64,000 nt of DNA from Pseudomonas poae (GTDB taxonomy: Bacteria > Pseudomonadota > Gammaproteobacteria > Pseudomonadales > Pseudomonadaceae), in contig CP034537.1 in NCBI GenBank assembly GCA_004000515.1, positions 6,469,501-6,533,500 on the forward strand, given 5' to 3'. The translations under genes were made by a program, and so were the position numbers. Shown here one piece after another: positions 46,555 to 56,346 of this stretch (its first letter is position 1; each line of letters begins with the position of its first letter). The notes beneath the pieces are model-generated. The model did no database searches. It saw only the letters and a list, made by a program, of their open reading frames with translations, and was not told the DNA's origin.

Positions 46555-46816
46555 ACCAACATGGGCTTCGCGCTCAGAAGGAGTGAGTTGTGCGGACAGG
46601 GCGAGCACAGCCGTCGGCTGCGCTCCAAGCGCAGCCGAAATGGTTGTGCCCTGTGGGCGCCGGTCTATGGTCATCCGTTGAAGGTGGAAACGTAGATGGT
46701 CAGCGAGGTTTTCTCCCAGTATGCTCATTTTTCTGAGCTCTCGTTTTCAATGCTAAGGGCCTAGTCACGACAACAAAATTCGCCGTCGACTAACAAGGCT
46801 GCCGCACGGAGGCACT

Positions 46817-49217
46817 ATGGCTACGCAAGGGTTTTCTGTTCCGTCCCCCCACGTCAATTCAACCGCCAGTCCCACACCAAGCGCGACCGCGGTACCATCC
46901 AACAAAGCCGTTGTACCTCCCAGCACCGCACCGATTCGACTAGCTTGCGTCGAGGCTTCCAACTTCCGCCGACTCGCAAAAACCCGTCTCGAGCTTGATG
47001 AGACCACCACAATTCTGGTTGGCGCCAACAACAGCGGCAAAACCTCCCTTCTCACTGTCCTTCGTAACTTTCTGGGCGAGTCGCCTGGCATTCGCGCCTT
47101 CGACATCAGTCTCTCGCAGTGGGCGAAGTTGCGCGAATTGGGCCAACTCTGGGAGGCGCTCGAAGACGACCCAACAACGGACTCTAGCGATGCCGAGAAA
47201 TGGCAGGAACAGTATCGACAGCTCCAGGCTTGCATGCCATTCATCGACCTTTGGTTCGATGCAAAGGAAGGTGCGTACAACCACGTTGCTCCCTTCATCA
47301 CTTCACTGAAGTGGTCGGGTGGCGCGGTTGGAGTAAGGGTTCGGCTCGAACCCGCAGCAGATGCCAACGAGCTTCGCAAGCTGGCTTGGCGCTACCGCGA
47401 GGCACGCTCTCCCGTACGAGACCTTCCAAAGGATGGTCACGCCTGGCCGATGGACTTAATTGACTACTGGCTCAGACACTCAACGGACCTGCGTCGTATC
47501 GCTGCTTATCGCCTGGATCCTTTGAAGGGTCCTCTATCAGACAATAAACGCCGCGACTTGCAGGAGTTGCCGCCAAACCCGCAACCTGTCGAGTTGCAAT
47601 TCTTACGAAAGCTCATTCGAGTGGACTTCGTCCCAGCTCAACGAGGACTTGGCACCGAGGAGGATGAGGTACGATCCGAGTCCGCAAACACCCGCCCTGG
47701 CTTATTCTCCAGCCAACTATTGAAATTCGCTCGACAGCACCTGAATGTTGCGCCATCCGGGCACGGACATAGAGAAGACTTGGTGAAGGCTATCGCAAAT
47801 GCGCAAGCCGACCTCGACAAATCGATTTACAAGGCGCTCAAACCAGCGATGGAAGATGTAGAGATTTTGGGGTATCCAGGCCTACATGATCCGCAACAGT
47901 TTCACTTTCGTACCAGAATTCAGACAGCCGATCTCCTTGCCCATAGCACGGCCGTTCAGTACAGCCTGGACGAAACTTCCGTCGACGAGTCCCTTCCTGA
48001 GCACTCTATCGGCCTTGGCTATCAAAACTTGCAATCGCTGAGCTTCATGCTCGTGTCTTTTCGTACCGCACGCCTCACCCCTCCTCAAGGCACCCCGGCA
48101 GCAGTTCATCTTGTGATGATTGAGGAGCCCGAGGCCCATTTACACGTTCAGGTTCAACGCAACTTCTCATCAAACGCTCACGACCTCATTCGTCCAAAGG
48201 AAGCGGTACATAGCAACCTCCGTAGCCAGTTGCTGATCAGCACGCACTCCAGCCATATGGCCCATGGGGACAGCTTTACCCGCCTGAGATATGTGAAGCG
48301 GGTAGCAGGACTGGTGCTGGTACAAAACCCAGCACCGAGGTAGTCAATCTTGGAGATGCCTTTGGTGAAGACACTCAAACCAGGACATTCGCCGAGCGTT
48401 ACTTTCAGGTCCAACACACAGACCTTCTTTTTGCTGATGCGGCCATTTTCGTAGAGGGCACTGCTGAGCGGATGCTGGTACCGCTTTTTATTGAACGAGA
48501 CTTCCCCAAACTTGCCAAGAAATACGTGTCCTTTCTTGACATTGGAGGCAGTCACGCACACCGCCTGAGACCATTGGTGGAAAGGTTGGGGATACCAGCT
48601 ATCGTTATCACCGACTTGGACCCCGTGGTGCCAACCAAGAATGCAAAGGGCCGCATAGTGCGAGCGGCGGTGCACATTGCAGGGCAAGCAGAACTTGAAT
48701 GTGGGAACGACACATTGAGTTCCTGGCACCCGAAGCTGACCAATTTCCAAGCGTACGGTAAACCCACCCCAGCCGACCTGGAATGGACCGCCGACTCGGG
48801 CGCCAAAGTACGATTCGCTTGGCAGCTTCCCATTGCAGCCGTAAGCGAACAATGGCCCAGCTCGTTTGAGGATTCCCTCGTTCTCTCCAACACCGATTGG
48901 TTCAAAGCGTTAGATAAAGAGACGGATCCTGTCACAGGCAAAAAGAGGTTCATCGCGGAACACTGGCGAAAGTGATTGGTATTGTACTCGACAACCCTGA
49001 CCATACCGATCTGCTCAAGGAACTCCATACGATGCTGCGCGGGAACTTCAGCAAGGGTGACTTTGCAGCAACCTTGTTCGAACGACTGAACGCCGGTCAA
49101 GATTTGCAATGTCCCGCCTACATCAATGACGCACTAACTTGGCTAGGCAGCCAGCTAAACGTCACGGCAGGAGAGACCCTTGAGCTCAGAACTGCAATCA
49201 CTGGGAAACGAGCGTGA
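46817..49217 (+). CDS. gajA: OLD family ATP-dependent nuclease (GajA-like), two frame breaks
   Basis: About 800 residues when restored, longer than the ~580 of GajA, with an unusual Thr/Pro/Ser-rich N-terminus (~38 residues). ABC-type ATPase: FRRLAKTRLELDETTTILVGANNSGKTSLL (Walker A) and the late block LVMIEEPEAHLHVQVQ (Walker B) with LISTHSSHM. The Toprim nuclease domain has AIFVEGTAERMLVPLFIE (Glu) and VITDLDP (Asp). Breaks are a lost A near 48330 and a lost G near 48958. RBS GGAGG before ATG 46817. It overlaps the helicase gene, the class 2 OLD tandem of Gabija systems. Confidence 0.85.
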
Positions 49218-51136
49218 TGCTCATATCGTAGAAGACATCTGCGGCTACATCACTGCGGTCCCTCCCCGCAGCTTCTTCCTCTTTGCTGGCGCGGGTTCGG
49301 GGAAAACTCGAACGTTGGTTGAAGTCTTGCGCAGAATTACCGGCGTGGTTCAGCACGAAGCAGGAAGCCAATATGCGCAGCAACTTCGCTCTCGGGGCCA
49401 GTCTGTTCGTGTCATTACCTACACCAAAAACGCAACAGCAGTTGTCACTAGTCGATTAGGTGAGAACTATCTGACGGCGGTTTCAACCATTCACTCTTTC
49501 TGCTGGGAACTCATCAAAGGCTTCGACGAAGACATCAAAGATGCGTTGCTGGCACGCTGTGCCGAGAAACTCGAAGAGGCCAAGGCCTATGCAGCTGGCA
49601 AGGTAAGGGGAGAGTCGGACACCGACCGGAGGAAGTACGCCGAAATTGAGACGCAAGCTGATGAAATCCGCGGCACCAATGCGTTCATCTACCATCCGGA
49701 CCGCAACACCTACGGACCAGGTGCGTTGTCACACGCAGAGGTTTTGGAAGCGACCGCGTGGCTAATTCGTGAGCGCCCAACGCTACAGCGCATTCTGGAG
49801 GATAGGCACCCTCTGATTCTCATAGATGAGTCACAAGACACGATGAAGAAAGTGCTGGACGCACTGTTCGAGCTCACACAGAACCGCCCCAGTCAGATTA
49901 CGCTCGGACTATTGGGCGATCATCGACAGCGCATCTATCCTGATGGTCACGACGACCTCCCCCTCACATGTACCCGAGGGCTGGGCCCGCCCCGCACTGC
50001 AGATGAACCATCGTAGTCAGCAGCGCATCGTTGACCTCATCAACAAGATTTGGGATGCAGACATTGAAGGTCGAACTCAGCCCAAAACCGGCGTTCCCCA
50101 ACATTCACGTACGGAGAAGAACGGCGGTACCGTTCGTATCTTTATCGGCGATACCAAAGTCAGTACCGCAGAGAAAATCCGAAAGGAAGCGGAGTGCGCA
50201 CTGGTAATGGCTGCACAATCATCCTACGCGGCCTGGAGAGATGACGCGCGCGGATACAAAACGCTCGCGCTTGAGCACAAGCTGGCTGCCAAGCGAGGCG
50301 CCTTCTTCGAGGCATATTACGCAATGGATTTGCTGGACAAGGATGCCGCGACGCCCAAGAGCAACGGTGAGCGGACGGGGCCGTCGATGGTTAGACCCCT
50401 CCTCGGCCCGATGCTTGAGCTAGCCGAGTGCTTACAACCGGATGGGTCGGTAAACGAATTTTCCACTATGGAGGTTCTACGTCGTAATAGTGCACTTGCA
50501 AACTTGCCACTGACCAATGCCGAGCGTCAGTCTGTGCTGGGTAACATTCATGCCGCAGTGACGAAGTTCGCCGCTGCCACCTCCAAACCTGACGCGACTG
50601 TTCGGCACGTTTTGGAACCGATCCTTGAGGCAGAGCTTTTTGAAGCAGATTTCCGCCTGGTACAAGCATACGAGGATGCTTCGCCACCTCCGCCCGATCC
50701 GAAACCTAGGGCCAAGGAAGCCAAAGAGGACCGACGCAAGCGCGGATGGCACGCGCTCTTCAATACACCCTGGCAACAGATTGCTCGATATCGTGCGTAC
50801 CTTGGCGGAGAAACGGAACTCGCAACGCACCAGGTCGTCAAGGGATCTGAGTTCAAGCACGTCTTGGTTGTCATGGATGATGAAGAAGCCGGCGGCACGC
50901 TCTTCTCCTATGACAAGCTCTTCGGTGCCGAACGCTTGAGCCCGGCTGACCTGGAGAATGTTAGCGAAGGCAATGAGACCGCTATTGACCGAACCTTACG
51001 ACTGCTCTACGTCACTTGCAGTCGAGCGGAGGAAAGCCTCGCTTTGGTTCTTTGGGCTAAGGACCCCAATGCAGCACTTGTTGCAATCAAGCGCAGCGAA
51101 TGGTTTACCACGGATGAGGTGACTGCTTTGAGTTAG
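49180..51136 (+). CDS. gajB: UvrD/PcrA-like helicase (GajB-like), frame interrupted
   Basis: About 652 residues when restored, from TTG 49180 behind AGGAG, overlapping the nuclease gene by 38 bp. SF1 motifs in order: FFLFAGAGSGKTRTL (I), VRVITYTKNATAVV (Ia), LILIDESQDTMKK (II), GLLGDHRQRIYPDG (III), NHRSQQRIVDLIN (IV), HQVVKGSEFKHVLVVMDDEE (V) and LLYVTCSRAEESLALVLW (VI). An extra C near 49962 splits it; restored it reads GHDDLPSHVPEGWARPALQ. In Gabija the helicase senses or processes DNA for the GajA nuclease. No GajB gene neighbour beyond this pair. Confidence 0.87.
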
Positions 51137-51463
51137 TCTCTGACCGGATATTTCGGCGACCGAACGGAATGTGCCAACGTTGGCCATCGCTGCAGATCAC
51201 TCATCTGGTCTCATGGAACACCTGACTAGTCACCATCCTGCACTCCACTGGTCTAAGCACGACAATGCTTTCAAGCTGGGGAGTAGTACGGTAGGTAGCA
51301 CTCCGGAAGAGACACGCCAGCCTTATCAGGACTTGGCCCCGAAACCTGTTTTGAGTGGTCCACTGTTTTGCGGGGACAAAAACTTTCTCAAGTCATATGG
51401 CTGCTGATGATGAATGTGCGTATTGGTCAGTCAAGCATTCAGAACAGACGAGCGTCATTACAG

Positions 51464-51499
51464 ATCCCACAACGTCTGCTTATCAGGCACAAACGGTCA
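51464..51499. repeat. right inverted repeat bracketing the Gabija-like genes
   Basis: The inverse partner of 46519-46554. Its outer end directly abuts the broken edge of an IS5-type transposase reading frame. Confidence 0.75.
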
Positions 51500-51749
51500 C
51501 TCCCACGTTCAGTACCTTCATCGAAGAAACCGAAACACTGCTGCACGACATACATGCGCATACCCCAATTGCAGGGCGCCCGCGCTTGTCTGTAGTGTCG
51601 TTATAGAACGGAGCCACTTGCGCTTCCAGTTGTGCCCAGGACAGCAGCTGTTCAAAATCAGCCAGGAAGCGATCTCGGCGGGTCTGCTTTTTCTTGCCGG
51701 TGTATTCGAGTTCGGAGAAGGTCTTCTGCACGCGCGTAACAAGGCTCAC
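51500..51749 (-). pseudogene. IS5-family transposase, N-terminal fragment
   Basis: Minus strand from 51749: MSLVTRVQKTFSELEYTGKKKQTRRDRFLADFEQLLSWAQLEAQVAPFYNDTTDKRGRPAIG, then in a shifted frame MRMYVVQQCFGFFDEGTE. This is the start of an IS5-group transposase. Homology ends at about base 51,500, the edge of the inverted repeat, so the element was cut by whatever formed that junction. No catalytic DDE residues remain. Confidence 0.8.
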
Positions 51750-52335
51750 GGAGAGGGGGCTGGTTGAAGATGCTCAGTGTGCCAAAGGTGGGGCGGCTGG
51801 TTATTTTTGCAGCGTCTCCCTAACTATGTATTCGCCGGTGGGGGAAAACCTTCGGAGGCTTTTTTCTTTGCCGGCGCACCGCGCAGTAGCAGGTCATTCC
51901 GATTGCGCGAAGGGCATTGCCTCCGCTCGGCGTATATCCACCGAATGCGAGCCGCAGATGAAGCCATAAACTCAGTAATGAATCCCCCTTCGGGTCGGCG
52001 TAAGCTGCAGCGACTGACGAAAATAGGGCTTCGACTGAATCCCTATTTTCCGTCGCCTGTATCCCATCACCATGCCACGCTGCAGCCATGTTCCGCTGAC
52101 GTTGTCAGCAACATGCCCAGGTGGTCACGATCTTCAAGACCACGGCGCGGTTCCGTCCGCGCGACCGATCCAGTTCGCACCCGGCATCCCAGCGCGAACG
52201 CCCATCGAGTCATCGATGGTGATGCCAATCTAGTTGTACCGGATCTCAGGATCCATCAACCCGCGCGGGGTTACACACCTCCCGTCCGGGTCGGTGTGTC
52301 TCCGCACTCTTGTCCTTCAAGTCTGGAGATTCACC
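51750..52335. other. leader region upstream of DUF3577 gene, no gene seen
   Basis: It holds a strong hairpin at 52016-52054 and, just before the gene, a stem ACACACC/GGTGTGT of the kind found in front of several ICE genes. A long plus-strand frame through here is open only by chance and enters the DUF3577 gene because of a frame break. Confidence 0.5.
52016..52054. repeat. hairpin in the DUF3577 leader
   Basis: GACGAAAATAGGG pairs with CCCTATTTTCCGTC (one bulged C) around a 12-nt loop. Without a clean T-run, it may be an attenuator or an old element end. Confidence 0.6.
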
Positions 52336-52887
52336 ATGACCACTTCATCCGAAAAAACCTTTTTGATCTTCACATCACCGGCCTCGGTTATCTCAATCGC
52401 GTTCGCGAAGTGAAGCCAAAGAAAGGTGATCCGTTCCTGGCCTGCGATATCGCTGCACTCAATGGTCCGAGTGACGACGTCTCGTACGTGCGTTTTGATA
52501 CGCGCGTTTCGGGCTCGGAAGCACAACACCTGGTTCGTCGCTGCATCAAGGCCGTCGAGGCGGAGAAGAAAGTGATGATCGGGTTCCGACTCAGCGACCT
52601 GTGGGCTGATACGTTCACCTACACCAAAGGTAAACGTGCAGGCGAACAGGGCGTGAGCCTCAAGGCCCGTCTGCTGCTCATCAGTTGGATCAAGGTCGAC
52701 AGTGCTTTTGGTTTACAAGGCCGAGCCGAAATCGACCAAGGCCGATGAAAGCGAATCGCAAGCCCCAGCGGCTTCCGAAACGCCTGTCAGCCAGGAAGCA
52801 CCCGCTTCGGAAACCTCCGAGCCTGTTGCAGAACCTGTCGACGAAGCCACCGATGCACAAACACCGGCACTGGCCGAGTCGTTCTGA
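52336..52887 (+). CDS. DUF3577 (STY4534) family ICE protein, two frame breaks
   Basis: About 183 residues when restored; ATG 52336 behind GGAG. Family core: FFDLHITGLGYLNRVREVKPKKGDPFLACDIAALNGPSDDVSYVRFDTRVSGSEAQHLVRRCIKAVEAEKKVMIGFRLSDLWADTFTYTKGKRAGEQGVSLKARLLLISWIKVDS. A missing T near 52363 and a second shift near 52704 break it; the tail VYKAEPKSTKADESE and a low-complexity Ala/Glu/Pro end follow in the next frame. Implicated by family name in ICE replication; mechanism unknown. Confidence 0.82.
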
Positions 52888-53134
52888 TCCGTAACGCCGG
52901 GGTGGTCCTTCGATTCGACCCTCGTGGGGTTGACATCGGGCCGAAATAAGCCCCGGCCTTCCTTCATTGACTAATGGCGTATCCATCCGCATCGGTACGA
53001 CCGACATGCAGATGGGCTTCTTCCTGCCAATTTTCCTCCAGCCCCTGCATCGCGGGGCTTTTTGTCCTATGCACTCGTACTCGCCTGGCTCCTAGCCAGT
53101 CGTTGTCGGCTGCTCAACTTTCAAGGAGTTTGTC

Positions 53135-53962
53135 ATGCAACTTGCCTCTCGTTTTGCATCACGTTCCCCAGTGCTACGTGCTGATCATCCGCTGTCGGAT
53201 GACCAGATCCACGCAGTCGCCCCGTCCATCTTCGCGGAAAACCCGCATGAAAGCCGTTCCGAGCGGTACAGCTACATACCGACCTGCGCTGTACTGGCGA
53301 AACTACGCGATGAAGGGTTCGAGCCCTTCATGGTATGCCAGACCCGCGTGCGTCACGAAGACCGTCGTGAATTCACCAAGCACATGCTCCGGCTTCGTCA
53401 TGCGAGCCAGATCAATGGCAAAGAGGCCAATGAAATTATCTTGCTCAATAGTCACGACGGTACGAGCAGCTATCAGATGCTGGCTGGCATGTTCCGCTTC
53501 GTCTGCCAAAACGGTCTGGTGTGCGGCAACATCGTCGGCGACGTCCGTGTGCCTCACAAGGGTAACGTGGCGGAGCATGTCATCGAGGGCGCCTACGAAG
53601 TCCTGCGTGGCTTCGACCAGGTACAGGACTCCCGCGAAGCCATGCGAGCTATTACGCTCGACGATGGCGAAGCAGAAGTCTTTGCGCGCTCGGCACTGAT
53701 GCTCAAGTACGACAGCCTGGACAAGGTGCTGCCGATCACTGAACGCCAGGTGTTGGCGACACGCCGGTTCGATGACCAACGCACGGATCTGTGGTCGGTG
53801 TTTAACCGAGTACAGGAAAATCTGGTCAAAGGAGGTCTGTCTAGTCGGACCGCCAACGGTCGCCATCAACGCACACGACCTGTGCAAGGCATCGATCAGA
53901 ACGTGCGCCTCAATCAGGCCTTGTGGTTGCTGGCCGAAGGTCTGCGGCAACTCAAAGCTTGA
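53135..53962 (+). CDS. DUF932 (YfjQ/YubP-like) family protein
   Basis: 275 residues, intact. SPVLRADHPLSDDQIHAVAPSIFAENPHESRSERYSYIPTCAVLAKLRDEGFEPFMVCQTRVR and later LNSHDGTSSYQMLAGMFRFVCQNGLVCGN are the DUF932 signatures. It is common on conjugative elements and often near anti-restriction genes; function unknown. ATG 53135 has AAGGAG. Confidence 0.88.
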   Translation: MQLASRFASRSPVLRADHPLSDDQIHAVAPSIFAENPHESRSERYSYIPTCAVLAKLRDEGFEPFMVCQTRVRHEDRREFTKHMLRLRHASQINGKEANEIILLNSHDGTSSYQMLAGMFRFVCQNGLVCGNIVGDVRVPHKGNVAEHVIEGAYEVLRGFDQVQDSREAMRAITLDDGEAEVFARSALMLKYDSLDKVLPITERQVLATRRFDDQRTDLWSVFNRVQENLVKGGLSSRTANGRHQRTRPVQGIDQNVRLNQALWLLAEGLRQLKA

Positions 53963-54101
53963 CCGCACGCTGACTGCGCCCACTCCGGGCAGAGTCCGCG
54001 GTTCTCACACATCGTTCCTGCCAGAGCGTTCTTCAATCCCCAAGGGGCTGTACTGGCCTCGCGGGCTGGTACCGTCCCTGCTTCTTCGAAAGGACATCAC
54101 C

Positions 54102-54368
54102 ATGCCTCATGCATCCGCCATCCAACCGCTACTGCGCATCGACGAATACCCCGACCTGATGGCCGACGGCTGTGTCAGTGAGGTTTTGTCTGCTGGCAGC
54201 CCTCGTGTCGCCTCAATCCACAATCGGAAGCAACCGCCTGTTCAAGGGCAGGCGACCGACTGCTTCATCCCAAAGGAGCTTTACCATGAACCTTCGATAC
54301 CTCCCACGTCTGCGCTCCGCGCAGCCCTCCTCCGCCCCCAGGAGCGCCGTGCCACCAGTGGCGCTTGA
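54102..54368 (+). CDS. small hypothetical ORF
   Basis: ATG 54102 behind AAAGGA gives MPHASAIQPLLRIDEYPDLMADGCVSEVLSAGSPRVASIHNRKQ, then a less natural tail that overlaps the next small gene. The first 45 residues look real; the true end may be nearer if a base is missing. No family. Confidence 0.35.
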   Translation: MPHASAIQPLLRIDEYPDLMADGCVSEVLSAGSPRVASIHNRKQPPVQGQATDCFIPKELYHEPSIPPTSALRAALLRPQERRATSGA

Positions 54369-54432
54369 ATACGGGGGCATTGGCCTCTCGCTATCAAGTG
54401 ACGCCACGATTGGCGTTGGTGGTTATCACTGA
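54286..54432 (+). CDS. 48-residue hypothetical ICE protein
   Basis: ATG 54286 with AAAGGAG at a good distance: MNLRYLPRLRSAQPSSAPRS, then AVPPVALEYGGIGLSLSSDATIGVGGYH. Too short for most ORF filters but with a strong start site and a glycine-rich tail. Function unknown. Confidence 0.5.
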   Translation: MNLRYLPRLRSAQPSSAPRSAVPPVALEYGGIGLSLSSDATIGVGGYH

Positions 54433-54565
54433 CGAGCAACGCAGTCTCACGATCATTCAATTACTCGTCGAGGCAGTTGCACCCTGAAGGCCGAGATTGT
54501 CGGTTTATCCACCTGTTGGGGCCCATCACCCCAAGGGTGCTGTGGTCCTCAACAAGGAGACTTCC

Positions 54566-54874
54566 ATGGCACATTCATCCAGATACCACCGCCGCCACTC
54601 CAAGCTGCTGTTTCCGGTTGGCGCGTTGATCTTCAGCAAGGGCGTCGATCGCCTGATGCGTGAAGGTCGCCTTGATCCAATGCCGTTCTTTCAACGTCAT
54701 GCGCATGGCGACTGGAACCAGGTTTCCGACGAGACCTGGTACGCCAACAACGCCGCGCTGAAGATCGACGGGCAGCTCAATTCATTCTACGTGGTCACCC
54801 GCGAAATTAGCCTTAGCATCATGTCCGAGGCCGACCGCAGTGCCACCATGATCCGGCTACCGTCGGAACGCTGA
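54566..54874 (+). CDS. conserved hypothetical ICE protein
   Basis: 102 residues from ATG 54566 behind AAGGAGA. It reads KLLFPVGALIFSKGVDRLMREGRLDPMPFFQRHAHGDWNQVSDETWYANNAALKIDGQLNSFYVVTREISLSIMSEADRSATMIRLPSER, a plasmid- and ICE-associated small protein of unknown function. The frame is intact. Confidence 0.7.
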   Translation: MAHSSRYHRRHSKLLFPVGALIFSKGVDRLMREGRLDPMPFFQRHAHGDWNQVSDETWYANNAALKIDGQLNSFYVVTREISLSIMSEADRSATMIRLPSER

Positions 54875-55100
54875 GGCCGCTCTTGCCATTGTCTACCGAC
54901 TTCCGGTCGCCAGTACCGGTCAGTCACTTTTTTCACCGCCCCGGGGCCTAACTCGGCCCCTGCCACCCTTGGCCTAAGGCAGAGTTTCCGAGCGAGGCCA
55001 AAGGCATGATCAATCTGGTGACTCGGCGAATCCTATTGTTTGCTGATACACCGGCCTTGTGAGGCGATGGTGTCGGTTCCACGCTCCAGAGAACCGACCG

Positions 55101-55649
55101 ATGCCAGCATTCAGCCAAAATCACCCCAGCAAGGTTTTACTCTGCCTGCTGATGACCGCCGCTCTGGCCAGTTGCACGACGGCATCCGCTCCGACTCCAC
55201 CCACTCTGGTTGAACCCGCAGAGAAAGGTCCCAGCGCTTCCGCGCGCGGGGTGCCGGAGTTCATCCCGGTGGTGCGTTATGGCCGGTACACCCTGGTCGA
55301 GTTGGCTCCGGTATCAGCGCAACAGGTCCTGCTGCTTCAGGTCGTCGACGTGACCGTTCCCGGCACACGCACAGCCACCGTTGGGGACGCCCTGCGTCAT
55401 GTCCTGCTCCGTTCTGGCTACCAGTTGTGTTCCAGCAGTGATATCGCAGCGCTGAATGCGCTCCCGCTACCGGCTTCGAACTACCGACTGGGCCCGCTGT
55501 TATTGCGTGATGCCCTGCTCACGCTGGCCGGTCCTGCCTGGGATCTGGAGGTCGACGACGGCGCACGCCGGATCTGCTTCACACGCGCAGTGCAGCCCAC
55601 CACCGGTGGTGCACTTCCCAATCCGGACCGGTCTCCCCTGTCGACATAG
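55101..55649 (+). CDS. pilL: ICE PilL-family lipoprotein, PFGI-1 class
   Basis: 182 residues. The signal peptide ends in a lipobox (LLMTAALASC), so the protein is an outer- or inner-membrane lipoprotein. The conserved part is FIPVVRYGRYTLVELAPVSAQQVLLLQVVDVTVPGTRTATVGDALRHVLLRSGYQLC, the N-terminal domain of PilL proteins that opens the mating-pore cluster in PFGI-1-type ICEs. ATG 55101 is used because it gives the signal peptide. The frame is intact. Confidence 0.8.
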   Translation: MPAFSQNHPSKVLLCLLMTAALASCTTASAPTPPTLVEPAEKGPSASARGVPEFIPVVRYGRYTLVELAPVSAQQVLLLQVVDVTVPGTRTATVGDALRHVLLRSGYQLCSSSDIAALNALPLPASNYRLGPLLLRDALLTLAGPAWDLEVDDGARRICFTRAVQPTTGGALPNPDRSPLST

Positions 55650-55680
55650 CGCGGCCTCCATTGAAAACGGAGGCCAGGCC

Positions 55681-56337
55681 ATGAGGGGATTTCAATCCAC
55701 CCCAGCCGACTCCCGCAGCATGCTGTTGCGTGCGGCCAGCATCGCATGGCTGATCCTGATTAGCGCAGCAACGATCATCAACCACGTCTCGCTGTCGAGT
55801 CTGGCCACCCAGACCAGCGCCAGCGCTCAGGCCAGCCAGGTTGTTACCTTGGAAGCCCGGCTGACTGAGCTGAGCCAGCGCCTCGACTCATTGCAGAAAC
55901 AGCCTGTCGCCTTGACCCAAGCCCGTTATGCGGCTGATAGCAAAGCTCTTGCCCAACGAATGACCACCATCGAAAGCGGCCTTGAGCAGCGTCTGACAGC
56001 AGCCAGCCTGTCTTCCCTGGAAACACGCATCGACCAGTTGACCACCCGTCTGGATAAACCCAACCAGACGACTCCAGTACCGGTGCGCACCCGTGTGACA
56101 CACCCGACAAAACCGACCCAAGCAGCGAGCCTACCGTTCACGGTTATGGGGACCGAGCTTCGCGGCGGCGAACGATTTCTGTCGATCCTGCCAACCGGCA
56201 CTGCCGCCTTTTCCGAGATGCGCATCCTGCGTCCCGGTGAGACCGACAGCGGCTGGCACCTGCAAGCCATCGATGGCCAGACCGCCGTGTTCCAGCGCGA
56301 GGCCGATGGTCAGACGCATCGATTGACGCTGCCATAG
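55681..56337 (+). CDS. ICE membrane-anchored coiled-coil protein
   Basis: 218 residues from ATG 55681 behind GGAGG, 31 bp after pilL. One N-terminal helix (LLRAASIAWLILISAATIINHVSL), then a coiled coil (SQVVTLEARLTELSQRLDSLQKQ, ALAQRMTTIESGLEQRL) and a C-terminal beta domain (FTVMGTELRGGERFLSILP...ILRPGETDSGWHLQAIDGQTAVFQ). By position it belongs to the conserved block between pilL and PFL_4693. Function unknown. Confidence 0.75.
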   Translation: MRGFQSTPADSRSMLLRAASIAWLILISAATIINHVSLSSLATQTSASAQASQVVTLEARLTELSQRLDSLQKQPVALTQARYAADSKALAQRMTTIESGLEQRLTAASLSSLETRIDQLTTRLDKPNQTTPVPVRTRVTHPTKPTQAASLPFTVMGTELRGGERFLSILPTGTAAFSEMRILRPGETDSGWHLQAIDGQTAVFQREADGQTHRLTLP

Positions 56338-56346
56338 GGACTCCGG

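Noticed and set aside
45831..46628. Minus-strand frames of up to 265 codons after topB
   Set aside because: Composition is typical of antisense shadows, there is no ribosome site or known domain, and part overlaps topB.
46495..46728. 77-codon minus-strand frame over the left repeat
   Set aside because: No recognised domain and it runs across the repeat junction. It is mentioned only for the peptide shared between the two repeats.
46817..51136. PARIS defence system
   Set aside because: PARIS has separate ATPase and Toprim proteins. Here both are on one protein and a UvrD-like helicase is the partner, which fits Gabija.
51777..52748. 323-codon protein fusing an unknown N-terminus to DUF3577
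   Set aside because: The N-terminal 185 codons cross leader hairpins and a ribosome site. The fusion arises from a missing T near 52363.
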